The notes under the pieces: generated by a model
What the model was told of the DNA's origin: nothing
The model's database searches: none
Seen by the model: only the letters and a program-made list of their open reading frames with translations
Position numbers and translations under genes: made by a program
From: Mycobacterium sp. SVM_VP21
GTDB taxonomy: Bacteria; Actinomycetota; Actinomycetes; Mycobacteriales; Mycobacteriaceae
Direction: 5' to 3'
DNA: 64,000 nt
Assembly: GCA_024758765.1 (NCBI GenBank)
Contig: CP101406.1
Span: 992,001 to 1,056,000 of the forward strand
In this document: positions 26,737 to 35,647 of the stretch, in pieces
Position numbering within the stretch: the stretch's first letter is position 1
Layout: every line of letters starts with the position of its first letter

Positions 26737-27010
26737 ATGGCGGTGTGCGAGAAGGCGGTGTTCATCTACCGGTACGCCGACGACCTCCGGCTCCGGGCAA
26801 GCCGCGGCCTGCCAACGCTGCGAGCCGCTCGTCTCCGAAGTCACGGCAGACACGACGATCGGGATCCTCTCCGAACGACTCATCGACATCACAGACACAC
26901 TCGCCCCTTCGGCCCGAGACCTCTTCACCGATGCGGAAACCGCGGCCTCCGAGACTGGGACGCTCCACCCAAGACGCCAGCAAGCGGAATTGACCCTAGA
27001 ACCCTGCCCG
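26737..27010 (+). pseudogene. Possible frameshifted small gene at the left edge of the defence island
   Basis: An ATG at 26737 opens a frame with strong codon bias (MAVCEKAVFIYRYADDL). Near 26790 the bias switches to the next frame, which reads ACQRCEPLVSEVTAD and continues to about 27010. Together they look like one gene of about 90 residues with a CxxC motif, broken by a one-base shift. The rest of the 26699-27117 gap shows no gene. I recognise no family, and a sequencing error would give the same picture. Confidence 0.35.
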
Positions 27011-27117
27011 GAATCGACCGCTCTGTCAGCGCCCCGCGGTATCTTCCACCATGAAAAGACACTGGCGAGTGACCTTGGCGGGCATTCCCGGCGACGAAAC
27101 GTGCACCGAGGAGGCAG

Positions 27118-27366
27118 ATGGCGCTGATCACACGGTTCAAGTACCGAAGCGACAGAACCGTCAGTTACAAGACTCGCGTGGAATGCGGATGGACTTCGGA
27201 CAAGGCTGAGGGCCTCCTCCAGTTGGAGACCTATGCGTTGGATGGGACCACAAGCCAAGTCCTACAGATCGATCAGCAACGCGCCGGCGAACTGATGGAA
27301 ATCATCGCCCAGGTATTCCCGGAACTTTACTCGTACAACTCAAGTCGTAAAGCTCAGGAGAGCTGA
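27118..27366 (+). CDS. Small unknown protein, first gene of the defence operon
   Basis: This 82-residue protein has a good ribosome site (GAGGAGG at 27108-27114). Its last codon overlaps the Z1 gene start (TGATG). It looks beta-rich at first (FKYRSDRTVSYKTRVECGW), then has a segment LLQLETYALDGTTSQVLQID and a C-terminal helix. I do not recognise it. Its tight coupling suggests an accessory or regulatory subunit of the restriction-like complex. Confidence 0.75.
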   Translation: MALITRFKYRSDRTVSYKTRVECGWTSDKAEGLLQLETYALDGTTSQVLQIDQQRAGELMEIIAQVFPELYSYNSSRKAQES

Positions 27367-30038
27367 TGGAACTGACCGTCGACGGCCCGGAAAATCTCGA
27401 CGATCTGGCTGCCGAGGACCCGCATGTTCGAGCGTTGGCGCGAATTATTCGCGACACTCCCTCGTTGACTCTGGAACAGGCGGTTGCCGAGCTCTCCGAA
27501 ACGGGAGATCCGCTAAAGGCAGAGGCTGCCGCTCAACGGATTCGTGAGTTGAACGAGCGGATCCGCAACGCTCAGATCCCGACATCGGTGGTCGCGGGCA
27601 ACATCGAGTCCTGGTACCCGGGACCGCGAGCAGCGGATAAGAACTGGGCAGCGCTCGTCGAAATCCTCACCGAAGAGGGTTGGAACGACGGCATGATTAC
27701 CGACCTCGACAAGTCGTCAACCAAAGTGGTTGCTAACCTACCGAATCCAGCCGATCAGGGCGAATACCATTGCTGTGGACTAGTTCTCGGTTACGTCCAA
27801 AGCGGAAAGACCACCAACTTCACCGCCGTAATCGCAAAAGCCGCCGATGCCGGCTACCGAATGTTCATCGTCCTGTCGGGAATCCATGACGCCCTTCGGC
27901 AACAGACACAGGACCGTTTGAACGAGCAACTTTGGGAACGCAACAGCAATATCTGGCACCGTCTCACCGACGAACAAGATTTCCGGCCGACCGCGAACGT
28001 CGACGCGTTGCTTTCAATCCAGCGTCAGTGCGTTCTCGCGGTGGTCAAAAAGAACGGACCGCGACTCAGTGCCCTCAAGAGGTGGTTGTTCGCGGCACGT
28101 CCCGAAGTGCTTGCCGCCTGCCCCGTTCTCATCATCGACGACGAGGCCGATCAAGCGACCGTTAACACCGCCAAACCCGATCGGCAGCCTTCACGCATCA
28201 ACGGCCTTATCCGCGACATCGTCAACAAGGTTCCGAAATCCGCCTACGTTGGTTATACCGCAACCCCTTTCGCAAACGTCCTCATCGATCCGGGCGACTA
28301 CCAGGATCTATACCCGCGCGACTTCATCGTCGACCTCCCGCGCCCGCTGCCATACATCGGTCCGGAAGCCATCTTTGGCCGCGAGCCCTTGGACTTCGAT
28401 GCCAACGACGTCGGCGACGACGGACACGACTTCGTGCGGTCCGTTGGCGTAGACGAATTGGATGACCTCAAACCGAAGGGTGCAGCCAAGCGGCACGAAT
28501 TCGATCCACGGGTGACCGACAGCCTCGATGAGGCCTTGCGCTACTTCCTGATGAGCACGGCGGCCCGCCGCCTCCGTAACAAGGGAAACCCCCACGCAAC
28601 CGCGCTCGTCCACACCTCACAACACATCGACGTCCACGAACGAACTGCCGACGCCATCCGAAACCATTTGGGGCTACTCAATATGCGCCTCCAGCGCGGT
28701 GACGCGGCCTTGCTGGAGACGCTCCGCACGCAATGGGAAACGGAATGTGACCGCGTCGCAGCAGTCGACTTCGACCTCGACAAGGTGAGCTGGGACGACA
28801 TCGCCGGCGTGATACCCGCGGTCGCCACCGCGGCAGAGGTAATCGTCGACAACTCCAGGAGCCCGGAGCGCCTGTCGTTTGACGATGACAATCCGCGCGT
28901 GATCGTCGCAGTCGGCGGCAATACCCTCTCCCGAGGGCTCACCTTGGAAGGACTGGCGGTCTCGTTCTTCGTCCGCACCGCGTCGGCTTACGACACTCTC
29001 TTGCAGATGGGCCGCTGGTTCGGCTATCGAAACGGGTACGCCGATCTGACCCGCATTTGGATGACTGACGAAATGCGCGGTTGGTTCCACCATCTCGCTA
29101 CCGTGGAACAAGAGATCCGCTACGACGTGGAGCGACTCGAGGTCGAACATCTGACCCCGGAGCAGTTTGGCGTAAGGATACGTACGCACCCCTCATTGGC
29201 CATAACTTCCGCCGCCAAAATGCAACACGCACGCACAGCAGAGGCCTCGTACGCCGGCCGCCGCCTGCAGACCATACTTTTCAACCACCGCGACCCAGAC
29301 TGGTTGGCAGACAACGTCGAAGCTGCACAGACGCTTCTCGCGACTATCCAACCCGAGAAGGTATGGACTCCACGTGACGGGATCACAATCTTCGAAGGCA
29401 TTGATTCACAACACATCGTCAGCTTCCTGTCGATGTACCACTTTCACGAGAACAGCCGCGACCTCGACAGCCCACTGATCAGCCGCTACATCCTCGACCG
29501 GCGCGACGAGGGGGAGATCCTCCGCTTCAATGTCGCGGTTATGGGTCGTGCGGCCGATTCGGACTACTTGGGATCCATCGACCTGGGAACCGGTAGCCAA
29601 ATCGGCTGCATCAATCGCGCAAGGCTCCTCCAGATCGGGACCAACACCTACGCCGACATCAAGGCACTGATGAGCCGCCACGATCGAGTCATCGATGTTC
29701 GACTACCGGAAGGCACGCTGACAGCTGAGACCAAACCCGCCGAACTGGCGAAGTTCCGTAGTGCTCCAGCGCGGGGCGGCTACGGAGATGGATCGGGTCT
29801 GCTTCTCCTGTACCCAGTGTCAAAGGACAGCAGGCCCGTTCGCGGTACCTCCAAGACCCGTGAATCTTTGGACGCCGTGGAGCACGTGATCGGAGTCGGC
29901 TTCGTATTTCCCGAAAGTCGTTCCACGAGAGCAAACGTCGAATACGTCACCGCTGACGTCGCCTCCATGCCCGACGTCGAAGTCGAGGTTCCCGACGAAG
30001 GTGACGAACCGGTCGAGTCCGAGGCGGAACTTGCGTGA
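27366..30038 (+). CDS. Z1-domain SF2 helicase/ATPase
   Basis: This 890-residue protein has an SF2-type ATPase core: Walker A in GYVQSGKT (142-149), Walker B LIIDDEAD (255-262) and GYTATPFAN (296-304). Farther on are GNTLSRGLTLEGL (518-530) and QMGRWFGYRNGY (547-558), the latter typical of the Z1 domain. Z1 proteins are known from restriction-type loci with MORC/MutL-like ATPases and probably translocate DNA. The long C-terminal region (about 600-890) is of unknown role. The stop overlaps the next gene's GTG start. Confidence 0.88.
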   Translation: MELTVDGPENLDDLAAEDPHVRALARIIRDTPSLTLEQAVAELSETGDPLKAEAAAQRIRELNERIRNAQIPTSVVAGNIESWYPGPRAADKNWAALVEILTEEGWNDGMITDLDKSSTKVVANLPNPADQGEYHCCGLVLGYVQSGKTTNFTAVIAKAADAGYRMFIVLSGIHDALRQQTQDRLNEQLWERNSNIWHRLTDEQDFRPTANVDALLSIQRQCVLAVVKKNGPRLSALKRWLFAARPEVLAACPVLIIDDEADQATVNTAKPDRQPSRINGLIRDIVNKVPKSAYVGYTATPFANVLIDPGDYQDLYPRDFIVDLPRPLPYIGPEAIFGREPLDFDANDVGDDGHDFVRSVGVDELDDLKPKGAAKRHEFDPRVTDSLDEALRYFLMSTAARRLRNKGNPHATALVHTSQHIDVHERTADAIRNHLGLLNMRLQRGDAALLETLRTQWETECDRVAAVDFDLDKVSWDDIAGVIPAVATAAEVIVDNSRSPERLSFDDDNPRVIVAVGGNTLSRGLTLEGLAVSFFVRTASAYDTLLQMGRWFGYRNGYADLTRIWMTDEMRGWFHHLATVEQEIRYDVERLEVEHLTPEQFGVRIRTHPSLAITSAAKMQHARTAEASYAGRRLQTILFNHRDPDWLADNVEAAQTLLATIQPEKVWTPRDGITIFEGIDSQHIVSFLSMYHFHENSRDLDSPLISRYILDRRDEGEILRFNVAVMGRAADSDYLGSIDLGTGSQIGCINRARLLQIGTNTYADIKALMSRHDRVIDVRLPEGTLTAETKPAELAKFRSAPARGGYGDGSGLLLLYPVSKDSRPVRGTSKTRESLDAVEHVIGVGFVFPESRSTRANVEYVTADVASMPDVEVEVPDEGDEPVESEAELA

Positions 30039-31030
30039 TCGACGAAGTTCGCCTTGCATATGCAGCGCTCGCCACACATGGGACGGCCGAACGCCGCGGC
30101 TTGGTCACACTCGCCGTCGACTCGGTCGATGGCGCGTGGGTGGCCATGGATGAACACTCACGCCAACACCTCCTCCTGCAGACGGAGTCGGAAATCGAAA
30201 TCGACCCAGGCGTTACAACCCTGGTGGTTTCGACGCGTCCACTGCGTATTGCTGGCCAGGACATCCGTGTCCTCGACATCACATGTCTCTTTGCGTCGTT
30301 GTCCGAGGTCTTCGATCACTTCGCGTCAGCAGTCGTCGAGCGGATTGCCGCTGCAACGGAGGAGCCTGCAGATGCGGTTAAGAGCGTTCTCGCAAGCTGG
30401 AAGAACTTCCTTGTTCCACCATCAGGGCCACCGAGCCTCGACAAGATCGCGGCAACCCTCGGGGAACTTCTTGTCGTGAGGGATGCCGTAAAGAATTCTG
30501 GGCGTGTTGACATCGGCTTCTGGTCGGGGCCTTTCGGCCAGCGTCATGATTTCCGAGGCGGGATGACTGCCGTGGAAGTCAAAACAACGCGGGCCCACAC
30601 TGGTTATCGAGTCACCATCCACGGCGAGGACCAACTCCTGCCTCCAGATGGTGGGCAGCTTTATCTGCACTTAGTGCGCTTGGAGTTTGTCCAAGGCGGC
30701 CCGCTACGCCTGACGGCTGTGGTGGATGAACTGCTGGACGCCGGAGTATCGGCGGCACAGCTCTTCGACGCGCTGACCGCCAGCGGAGTTCCAGCGGTAG
30801 ACCTACCCGCTACTGACAAGACGACCTTTGACGTCCTTGAGCGCATGACAATGCCGGTCGATGATCAGATACCGCGAATCGTTCCCGCTTCCTTCAGCGG
30901 CGGCAGGCGTCCGCAGGGAGTCGTGGACATCACTTACGTCATTGATCTCTCTGACACCGCGGGCCGTGCTTTGGAAGACGACGAGTACAAGGCAATCACG
31001 ATGACCGTGGCGGCGGGGCCGACCGCATGA
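30035..31030 (+). CDS. PD-(D/E)XK motif nuclease (DUF4420-like)
   Basis: The GTG at 30035 overlaps the Z1 stop (GTGA), giving 331 residues. The nuclease core is visible as a helix with Glu 144, then GQRHDF (Asp 172) and AVEVKTT (Glu 181, Lys 183), the D...ExK metal site. The surrounding pattern matches the PD-(D/E)XK family often adjacent to Z1 genes. It is the most likely DNA-cutting subunit of the system. Confidence 0.85.
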   Translation: MIDEVRLAYAALATHGTAERRGLVTLAVDSVDGAWVAMDEHSRQHLLLQTESEIEIDPGVTTLVVSTRPLRIAGQDIRVLDITCLFASLSEVFDHFASAVVERIAAATEEPADAVKSVLASWKNFLVPPSGPPSLDKIAATLGELLVVRDAVKNSGRVDIGFWSGPFGQRHDFRGGMTAVEVKTTRAHTGYRVTIHGEDQLLPPDGGQLYLHLVRLEFVQGGPLRLTAVVDELLDAGVSAAQLFDALTASGVPAVDLPATDKTTFDVLERMTMPVDDQIPRIVPASFSGGRRPQGVVDITYVIDLSDTAGRALEDDEYKAITMTVAAGPTA

Positions 31031-33048
31031 TGTCGATGGAGCGCTACTCGGAGCCATACAACGCAACCGGCGGATTGGCCGCAATCGGTGTCTTGAATCA
31101 GCTCGGACGGCCAGACACCGAACCACTAGAGGTATTAGTGCGTGAGGCAGTGCAGAACTGCTGGGATGCCAAGCGACCGGATTCAGCACGAATCCGTGTC
31201 GCCATCGGACGCTCGACTCTCGATCAGGCTGGCGTGTCGTTCTTGCGAAGCCAAGTCCTTGTCAACCCTCCACCGGGGCTTGCGCTTGGTCACGAAATGC
31301 GCGAAGGCATGCACACGCTCTACTTCGCAGACTTCGGCACCCACGGTCTTGCCGGACCGACGCGCGCCGACCGCCCCGGTGAACCGCGCGACTTCGTCGA
31401 TTTCGTTCGAAACATCGGCCAACCCCCGGATAAGGATTTCGGCGGCGGGTCATTCGGGTACGGCAAGGCCGCCTTCTACATCGCAAGCGCCGCGCGCACC
31501 GTAATCATCGACAGCCTGTGCAGGACCGACGACGGCCAGCTCGAAAGACGGCTTCTGGGTTGCGCACTCGGTCAGACCTTTGATGTCGAAGGCGTGCCGT
31601 TCACCGGCCGGCATTGGTGGGGCCGAATGGAAAATGGGGTCCCCGAACCAGTGACCGGCCGCTACGCAGAAGAGATCGCCGCTGCTCTGGGTCTTCCGCC
31701 GCGGAACGGCGCAGACGATCTCGGCACAACAGTGCTCATCATCGCGCCATCAGTAACGATTGAAACCGGCGACGGTACTGACCCCACTATGGATTTCATC
31801 GCAGAAGCGATTGCGTGGAACTTCTGGCCCCGCATGATCGACACGGCCGGCGGCGCGCAAAGCACCATGAAGTTCTCAATAAGTGACAACGGCAAGAAAG
31901 TCCGCATTCCCACACCACGGACACACCCACAACTCCGAGGGTTCGTCGAAGCGATGGACAGACTGCGTCAAGACCCCGACGCTAGCCTCGACGACGAATT
32001 CATGATCGACTCGGAAGTCCGCAGCCTCAGACCGGCCAGAAAATTGGGGCGACTCGTAGTCAAAAAAGACCCAGTAGCTCCTGCTGATCTGCCTGACCGG
32101 CCGGTGCCCCTCGGTGCGCGACGCACAAGGACATCTGTTCACCACATTGCATTGATGCGCGCACCGGAACTCGTGGTTACGTACATGGAGGGACCTATCC
32201 CTCTGGCCGGCCGGATGGGATATGCGGGGGTCTTCAAGTCCGCACTAGATATAGATGAAGCCTTCAAGGCCGCGGAGCCGCCGACCCATGACGATTGGGT
32301 GGCACGCTCAGTGGTTGACAGACACGCGCGTTCCTTCGTCAACATTGCTCTGGAACGCATCCAGGCACAGTGCCGACTTGCCGCCGGCTACAACGCCACT
32401 GTCCGACACGTCAATGACGCGGACGCAATCCCGTTGGGCGAGTTCGCTGATGCACTTGCAGCACTCATGCCCGGACAGGAGGGCCCCGGAGCCCGCCGGC
32501 CAGCAACACAACGGCCGACAACCAAACGACGGCGCCGCGCGCCCGGCCATAAGGACGTCGATGCGGTTACCGAGGACGTCTGGGTAGACGCCACCCCTAC
32601 CGATGCCGCCGCTCAAACCGGCAGCAGCATAGACGGCAGTGGGGACGGGACTGACGCAACGGACGGCGCCGAACAACATTCGACAACTCGGCCGCCCCCT
32701 AAACCATTGCCGCTGCCCCAAACTAAAACCGGAGGCACACCCAGCCCCGCGATATCAGCTGATGGAACGGCAGTCATTGCTTATCCCTTTGAACTCAGGA
32801 CAAAGGGCAACCGAGTCTGGCTCGAAGCCGCGGTCGAGGTAATGACAAACGACGGCGGGCAAGTGGAGACCGAGCCGCCGGTCGGCTACGAGCCACCAGC
32901 GGTGCACGCCTGGATCGCACCTTCGGGCCTCCGGTACAGCTCAGCGACCATCATTGTCGGACCGGACGATTCCGACGGGCACTGGACTGTAGAAGTCGCT
33001 CTACGGGAGGAAATGATGCGTGTCGACCTCAAGGTGGGGCGCGCATGA
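31027..33048 (+). CDS. GHKL (HSP90-like) ATPase, first of two in the operon
   Basis: This 673-residue protein has the Bergerat ATP fold: N-box VREAVQNCWDA (38-48; Glu 40, Asn 44, Asp 47), G1 DFGTHGL (102-108) and G2 GGGSFGYGK (139-147). A middle domain follows, then a Thr/Pro/Asp-rich linker (about 480-590) and a small beta-rich C-terminal domain. It is not closely similar to the second GHKL protein in the operon. Such ATPases act as ATP-gated clamps or switches. Its ATG overlaps the nuclease stop. Confidence 0.8.
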   Translation: MMSMERYSEPYNATGGLAAIGVLNQLGRPDTEPLEVLVREAVQNCWDAKRPDSARIRVAIGRSTLDQAGVSFLRSQVLVNPPPGLALGHEMREGMHTLYFADFGTHGLAGPTRADRPGEPRDFVDFVRNIGQPPDKDFGGGSFGYGKAAFYIASAARTVIIDSLCRTDDGQLERRLLGCALGQTFDVEGVPFTGRHWWGRMENGVPEPVTGRYAEEIAAALGLPPRNGADDLGTTVLIIAPSVTIETGDGTDPTMDFIAEAIAWNFWPRMIDTAGGAQSTMKFSISDNGKKVRIPTPRTHPQLRGFVEAMDRLRQDPDASLDDEFMIDSEVRSLRPARKLGRLVVKKDPVAPADLPDRPVPLGARRTRTSVHHIALMRAPELVVTYMEGPIPLAGRMGYAGVFKSALDIDEAFKAAEPPTHDDWVARSVVDRHARSFVNIALERIQAQCRLAAGYNATVRHVNDADAIPLGEFADALAALMPGQEGPGARRPATQRPTTKRRRRAPGHKDVDAVTEDVWVDATPTDAAAQTGSSIDGSGDGTDATDGAEQHSTTRPPPKPLPLPQTKTGGTPSPAISADGTAVIAYPFELRTKGNRVWLEAAVEVMTNDGGQVETEPPVGYEPPAVHAWIAPSGLRYSSATIIVGPDDSDGHWTVEVALREEMMRVDLKVGRA

Positions 33049-33938
33049 AGACACCCAAAGCAGTCCCATATCTATTGCCGCCGGAAACTGCCGTGGCGGC
33101 TCAACCGTGGTGTTTCACCGATGGAGCGGAAGTCGGCGATCGACTCGATCACTGGGACCCCTTCGTCGAATTGGACTTGGCGCGGATCGTTGAAGTCGAC
33201 CTGGAGGAAACGCGCCGGGGGTGCCAGCTGTCGGGGAACGCAGCTTTCGCCTTGGTGGCGACGTGGTCCTCTAACAGAACCCGCATGACCGGTGACGGAA
33301 CGATCGTCGAGTTGGGGACCCTCCGCGGCACAGTCCGGACTGCACTCACGATGACAGTTCCAGGCAGCGAATCCGGAGGCCGATTGACTTTGCGGACGCG
33401 GCTTGTCCTTAGGTACCCAGGCGAAGAACCTTCACCGATTTCTCCCCGGCGAATCGGAGCCATTCTCTGGGAGGAGGAATGCAGCGTCGCAGTCGAAGGC
33501 GGGGCTGCTCGATTCCCCATCACCGCGGCAGACTTCAAGGCCATTGCGTACTGCCCCGACAAGGCGGCGTGGTTCCTTGAGTGGGATCCCACTGACTTGG
33601 AAGCACCCGTGCTGGGAGGCATGCGACTCCTGGTCAATTCAGGCCACGAGTCGATCCCCAACATGCTGAGATCGGGCAGTTCCGACCCGCGCGCAGCGGT
33701 ACTCCGCTCCTTCGTCACCTTCGACGTCGCCAGGTCACTCATCGCGGGGGCCCTCCGGAACGACCGATTTGTGGATGACCCGGAAAGCTTTGAAGATGGG
33801 ACAATCGGCCGCATGATCTTCGAATTGATAGCACTCTGCTGGCCGGGGAAGCCGATCCCCGCGATGCGGTCACGTATCGGCGAAGATGCGGCCCTGGTGA
33901 ACGCTGAAATCCAGGCCAGATTCGGGATACTCGCATGA
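33045..33938 (+). CDS. Unknown defence-operon protein (297 residues)
   Basis: I do not recognise this protein. It begins near MKTPKAVPYLLPPETAVAAQ and appears beta-rich through the middle (RLTLRTRLVLRYPG), with a helical C-terminal third. No catalytic motif is obvious. It overlaps both neighbours by 4 nt, so it is probably made in step with the GHKL ATPase before it and the DUF6339-like protein after it. Confidence 0.75.
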   Translation: MKTPKAVPYLLPPETAVAAQPWCFTDGAEVGDRLDHWDPFVELDLARIVEVDLEETRRGCQLSGNAAFALVATWSSNRTRMTGDGTIVELGTLRGTVRTALTMTVPGSESGGRLTLRTRLVLRYPGEEPSPISPRRIGAILWEEECSVAVEGGAARFPITAADFKAIAYCPDKAAWFLEWDPTDLEAPVLGGMRLLVNSGHESIPNMLRSGSSDPRAAVLRSFVTFDVARSLIAGALRNDRFVDDPESFEDGTIGRMIFELIALCWPGKPIPAMRSRIGEDAALVNAEIQARFGILA

Positions 33939-35107
33939 TCGTCCTGCCGCGGATTGCCAGGCACTCAGCCACAGAGTTACTCAAGGTCCACCTCGGTAGT
34001 GGACTAGCTGAAATCGCAAGCAGTATGCTTGATTTCACTCCGACGATCACCTATACACCCGTCGGAGGTCAGCGCGTCGAAACGCATGAACTCGAGCAGC
34101 TGCGGACCGACATTCTGGCGCTCGCACGTGAACACGGTATGCCTGATCGGATCACCGAGCCCTCCGTATTTGAAGGCCGAGGGGCCCGGCTCCTGCGCGA
34201 ATCATTGCCGATGTCCGCGAACGAAGCCTCCCACGAGGAGGTATGGAGCTACCTAACCTGCTGCTGGCTTCTCGATGTGGCGGTGTGGCGATTCGGCGCT
34301 GACGCCGACAAACGACGATTCATCGGGAATGTCAACCGCAACACTTTCCGCCGGCTTTGGTGGCGTGCCGAGATCCTCGGCCCAGATATCGACCTAACGC
34401 AACTGGGCGAGGACGAACTCGTCAACATCATGGAGCGCCCGACCATAGCCAGCGACCGCCGGCTCGCACGAACGGTGGCCTCGGAGTTTCTTGCCCGCGT
34501 TCACGAGGGCGCAGCCGACTCCCGCATGCAGCTCATGCGCGAAGCGATGAAGAGGCTTCTACGGCTTACGCCGCTGATGGCGTTTCAGGCCCTCGCCGAT
34601 CACGAACTGCGTGCGGTAGTCGAGCAGTGTTTCACCGCGGCCGCCGAGGGGCTCGCCGGCGGAGGGTCGACCGGCACTGGGCGACATCGACAGAAGGTCG
34701 GCCAGGATGCTTCATTGGGCCCGCGCGAATTGCCACCGGTCAGCCCGGGGGTAACGGTCGTCGAACGCATGACAATCACGGATGAGGATTCATTCGGCAG
34801 CACGGCAGTGGAGGCAGTCAATCCCGACTTCGACATCGCTGCAAGCAAGGCGCTATCCATTGCTAAAGGCGTCGGCCGCGTCACCAACACGAGTCTGCGC
34901 GAGCTCGTCCCCATCACATCAAGCGAAGCCCGCGAGGTGCTCCAGAGCCTCGTACGTGACGGCCTGCTCGCCAGCCGGGGCGTCCGCAGGGGGACTCACT
35001 ACATCCTGAGCGATTCGGTAAGCGCTGTTGACCGCGCGTGGCCGCCCACTGTGCCTCCGATCGACGCGGGCCAGCCTGAAACTGAGCAGCACGAGGCATC
35101 GAAATGA
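33935..35107 (+). CDS. DUF6339-like protein with C-terminal winged-helix
   Basis: The 390-residue protein contains WSYLTCCWLLDVAVWRF followed by a NRNTFRRLWWRAE stretch and ELVNIMERP, which I associate with the DUF6339 family found in restriction loci. The last third (about 285-365) reads like a winged helix (VTNTSLRELVPITSSEAREV, then DGLLASRGVRRGTHY), suggesting DNA binding. It could be a specificity or regulatory subunit. It overlaps both neighbours by 4 nt. Confidence 0.65.
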   Translation: MIVLPRIARHSATELLKVHLGSGLAEIASSMLDFTPTITYTPVGGQRVETHELEQLRTDILALAREHGMPDRITEPSVFEGRGARLLRESLPMSANEASHEEVWSYLTCCWLLDVAVWRFGADADKRRFIGNVNRNTFRRLWWRAEILGPDIDLTQLGEDELVNIMERPTIASDRRLARTVASEFLARVHEGAADSRMQLMREAMKRLLRLTPLMAFQALADHELRAVVEQCFTAAAEGLAGGGSTGTGRHRQKVGQDASLGPRELPPVSPGVTVVERMTITDEDSFGSTAVEAVNPDFDIAASKALSIAKGVGRVTNTSLRELVPITSSEAREVLQSLVRDGLLASRGVRRGTHYILSDSVSAVDRAWPPTVPPIDAGQPETEQHEASK

Positions 35108-35616
35108 AGGCCACTTCTGCGCCATCTGCAACACGTACGGGAAAGGAAGCGGACGGGGTAACGCGCCGAAGGCCGAAGCCGCTAAGCGAGCTAGTCAGCC
35201 GCCAGATGAGCGCTATGCCAAGCAGGGATACCAGCACGGAGATGGCTTTCCGAAGGGAACTGCACAGTCGTGGTCTCCGCTATCGGACCCACCTCAAGAC
35301 GCTTCCCGGCAAACCCGACATTGCGTTCACCCGGGCTCGCATCGCGGTCTTCGTCGACGGTTGCTTCTGGCATCGCTGCCCCGACCACGGCACTACGCCA
35401 AAGAACAACGGGAAATGGTGGGCGGACAAACTCGAAGCGAACGTCGCCAGGGACCGAAGAAATGACGATTACCTGCAAAGGTTGGGCTGGATTACTGTGC
35501 ACGTCTGGGAGCATGAGGACCCATCGACCGCGGCCGAAGCGATTAGCGAACTCTGGCGAACCCGCGTGCAGGAAACGACACGATGCGGCCTAGCCAACGA
35601 TGTCGGACGTACGTGA
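35104..35616 (+). CDS. Very short patch repair (Vsr)-like endonuclease
   Basis: This 170-residue protein has the Vsr pattern after a basic 40-residue leader: SRDTSTEMAFRRELH (Glu 46), LPGKPDIAF (catalytic Asp 72), FVDGCFWHRCPDHG and VWEHED. His 64 of E. coli Vsr corresponds to Asp 85 here, as in the FVDGCFWH subfamily; His 69 corresponds to His 90. Vsr nicks T:G mismatches formed by deamination of 5-methylcytosine, which fits the C5 methylase nearby. Inside a restriction locus it may also be an effector nuclease. Confidence 0.9.
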   Translation: MKATSAPSATRTGKEADGVTRRRPKPLSELVSRQMSAMPSRDTSTEMAFRRELHSRGLRYRTHLKTLPGKPDIAFTRARIAVFVDGCFWHRCPDHGTTPKNNGKWWADKLEANVARDRRNDDYLQRLGWITVHVWEHEDPSTAAEAISELWRTRVQETTRCGLANDVGRT

Positions 35617-35647
35617 GATCCTGGACTCGGACTAGACAGGGGACGAT

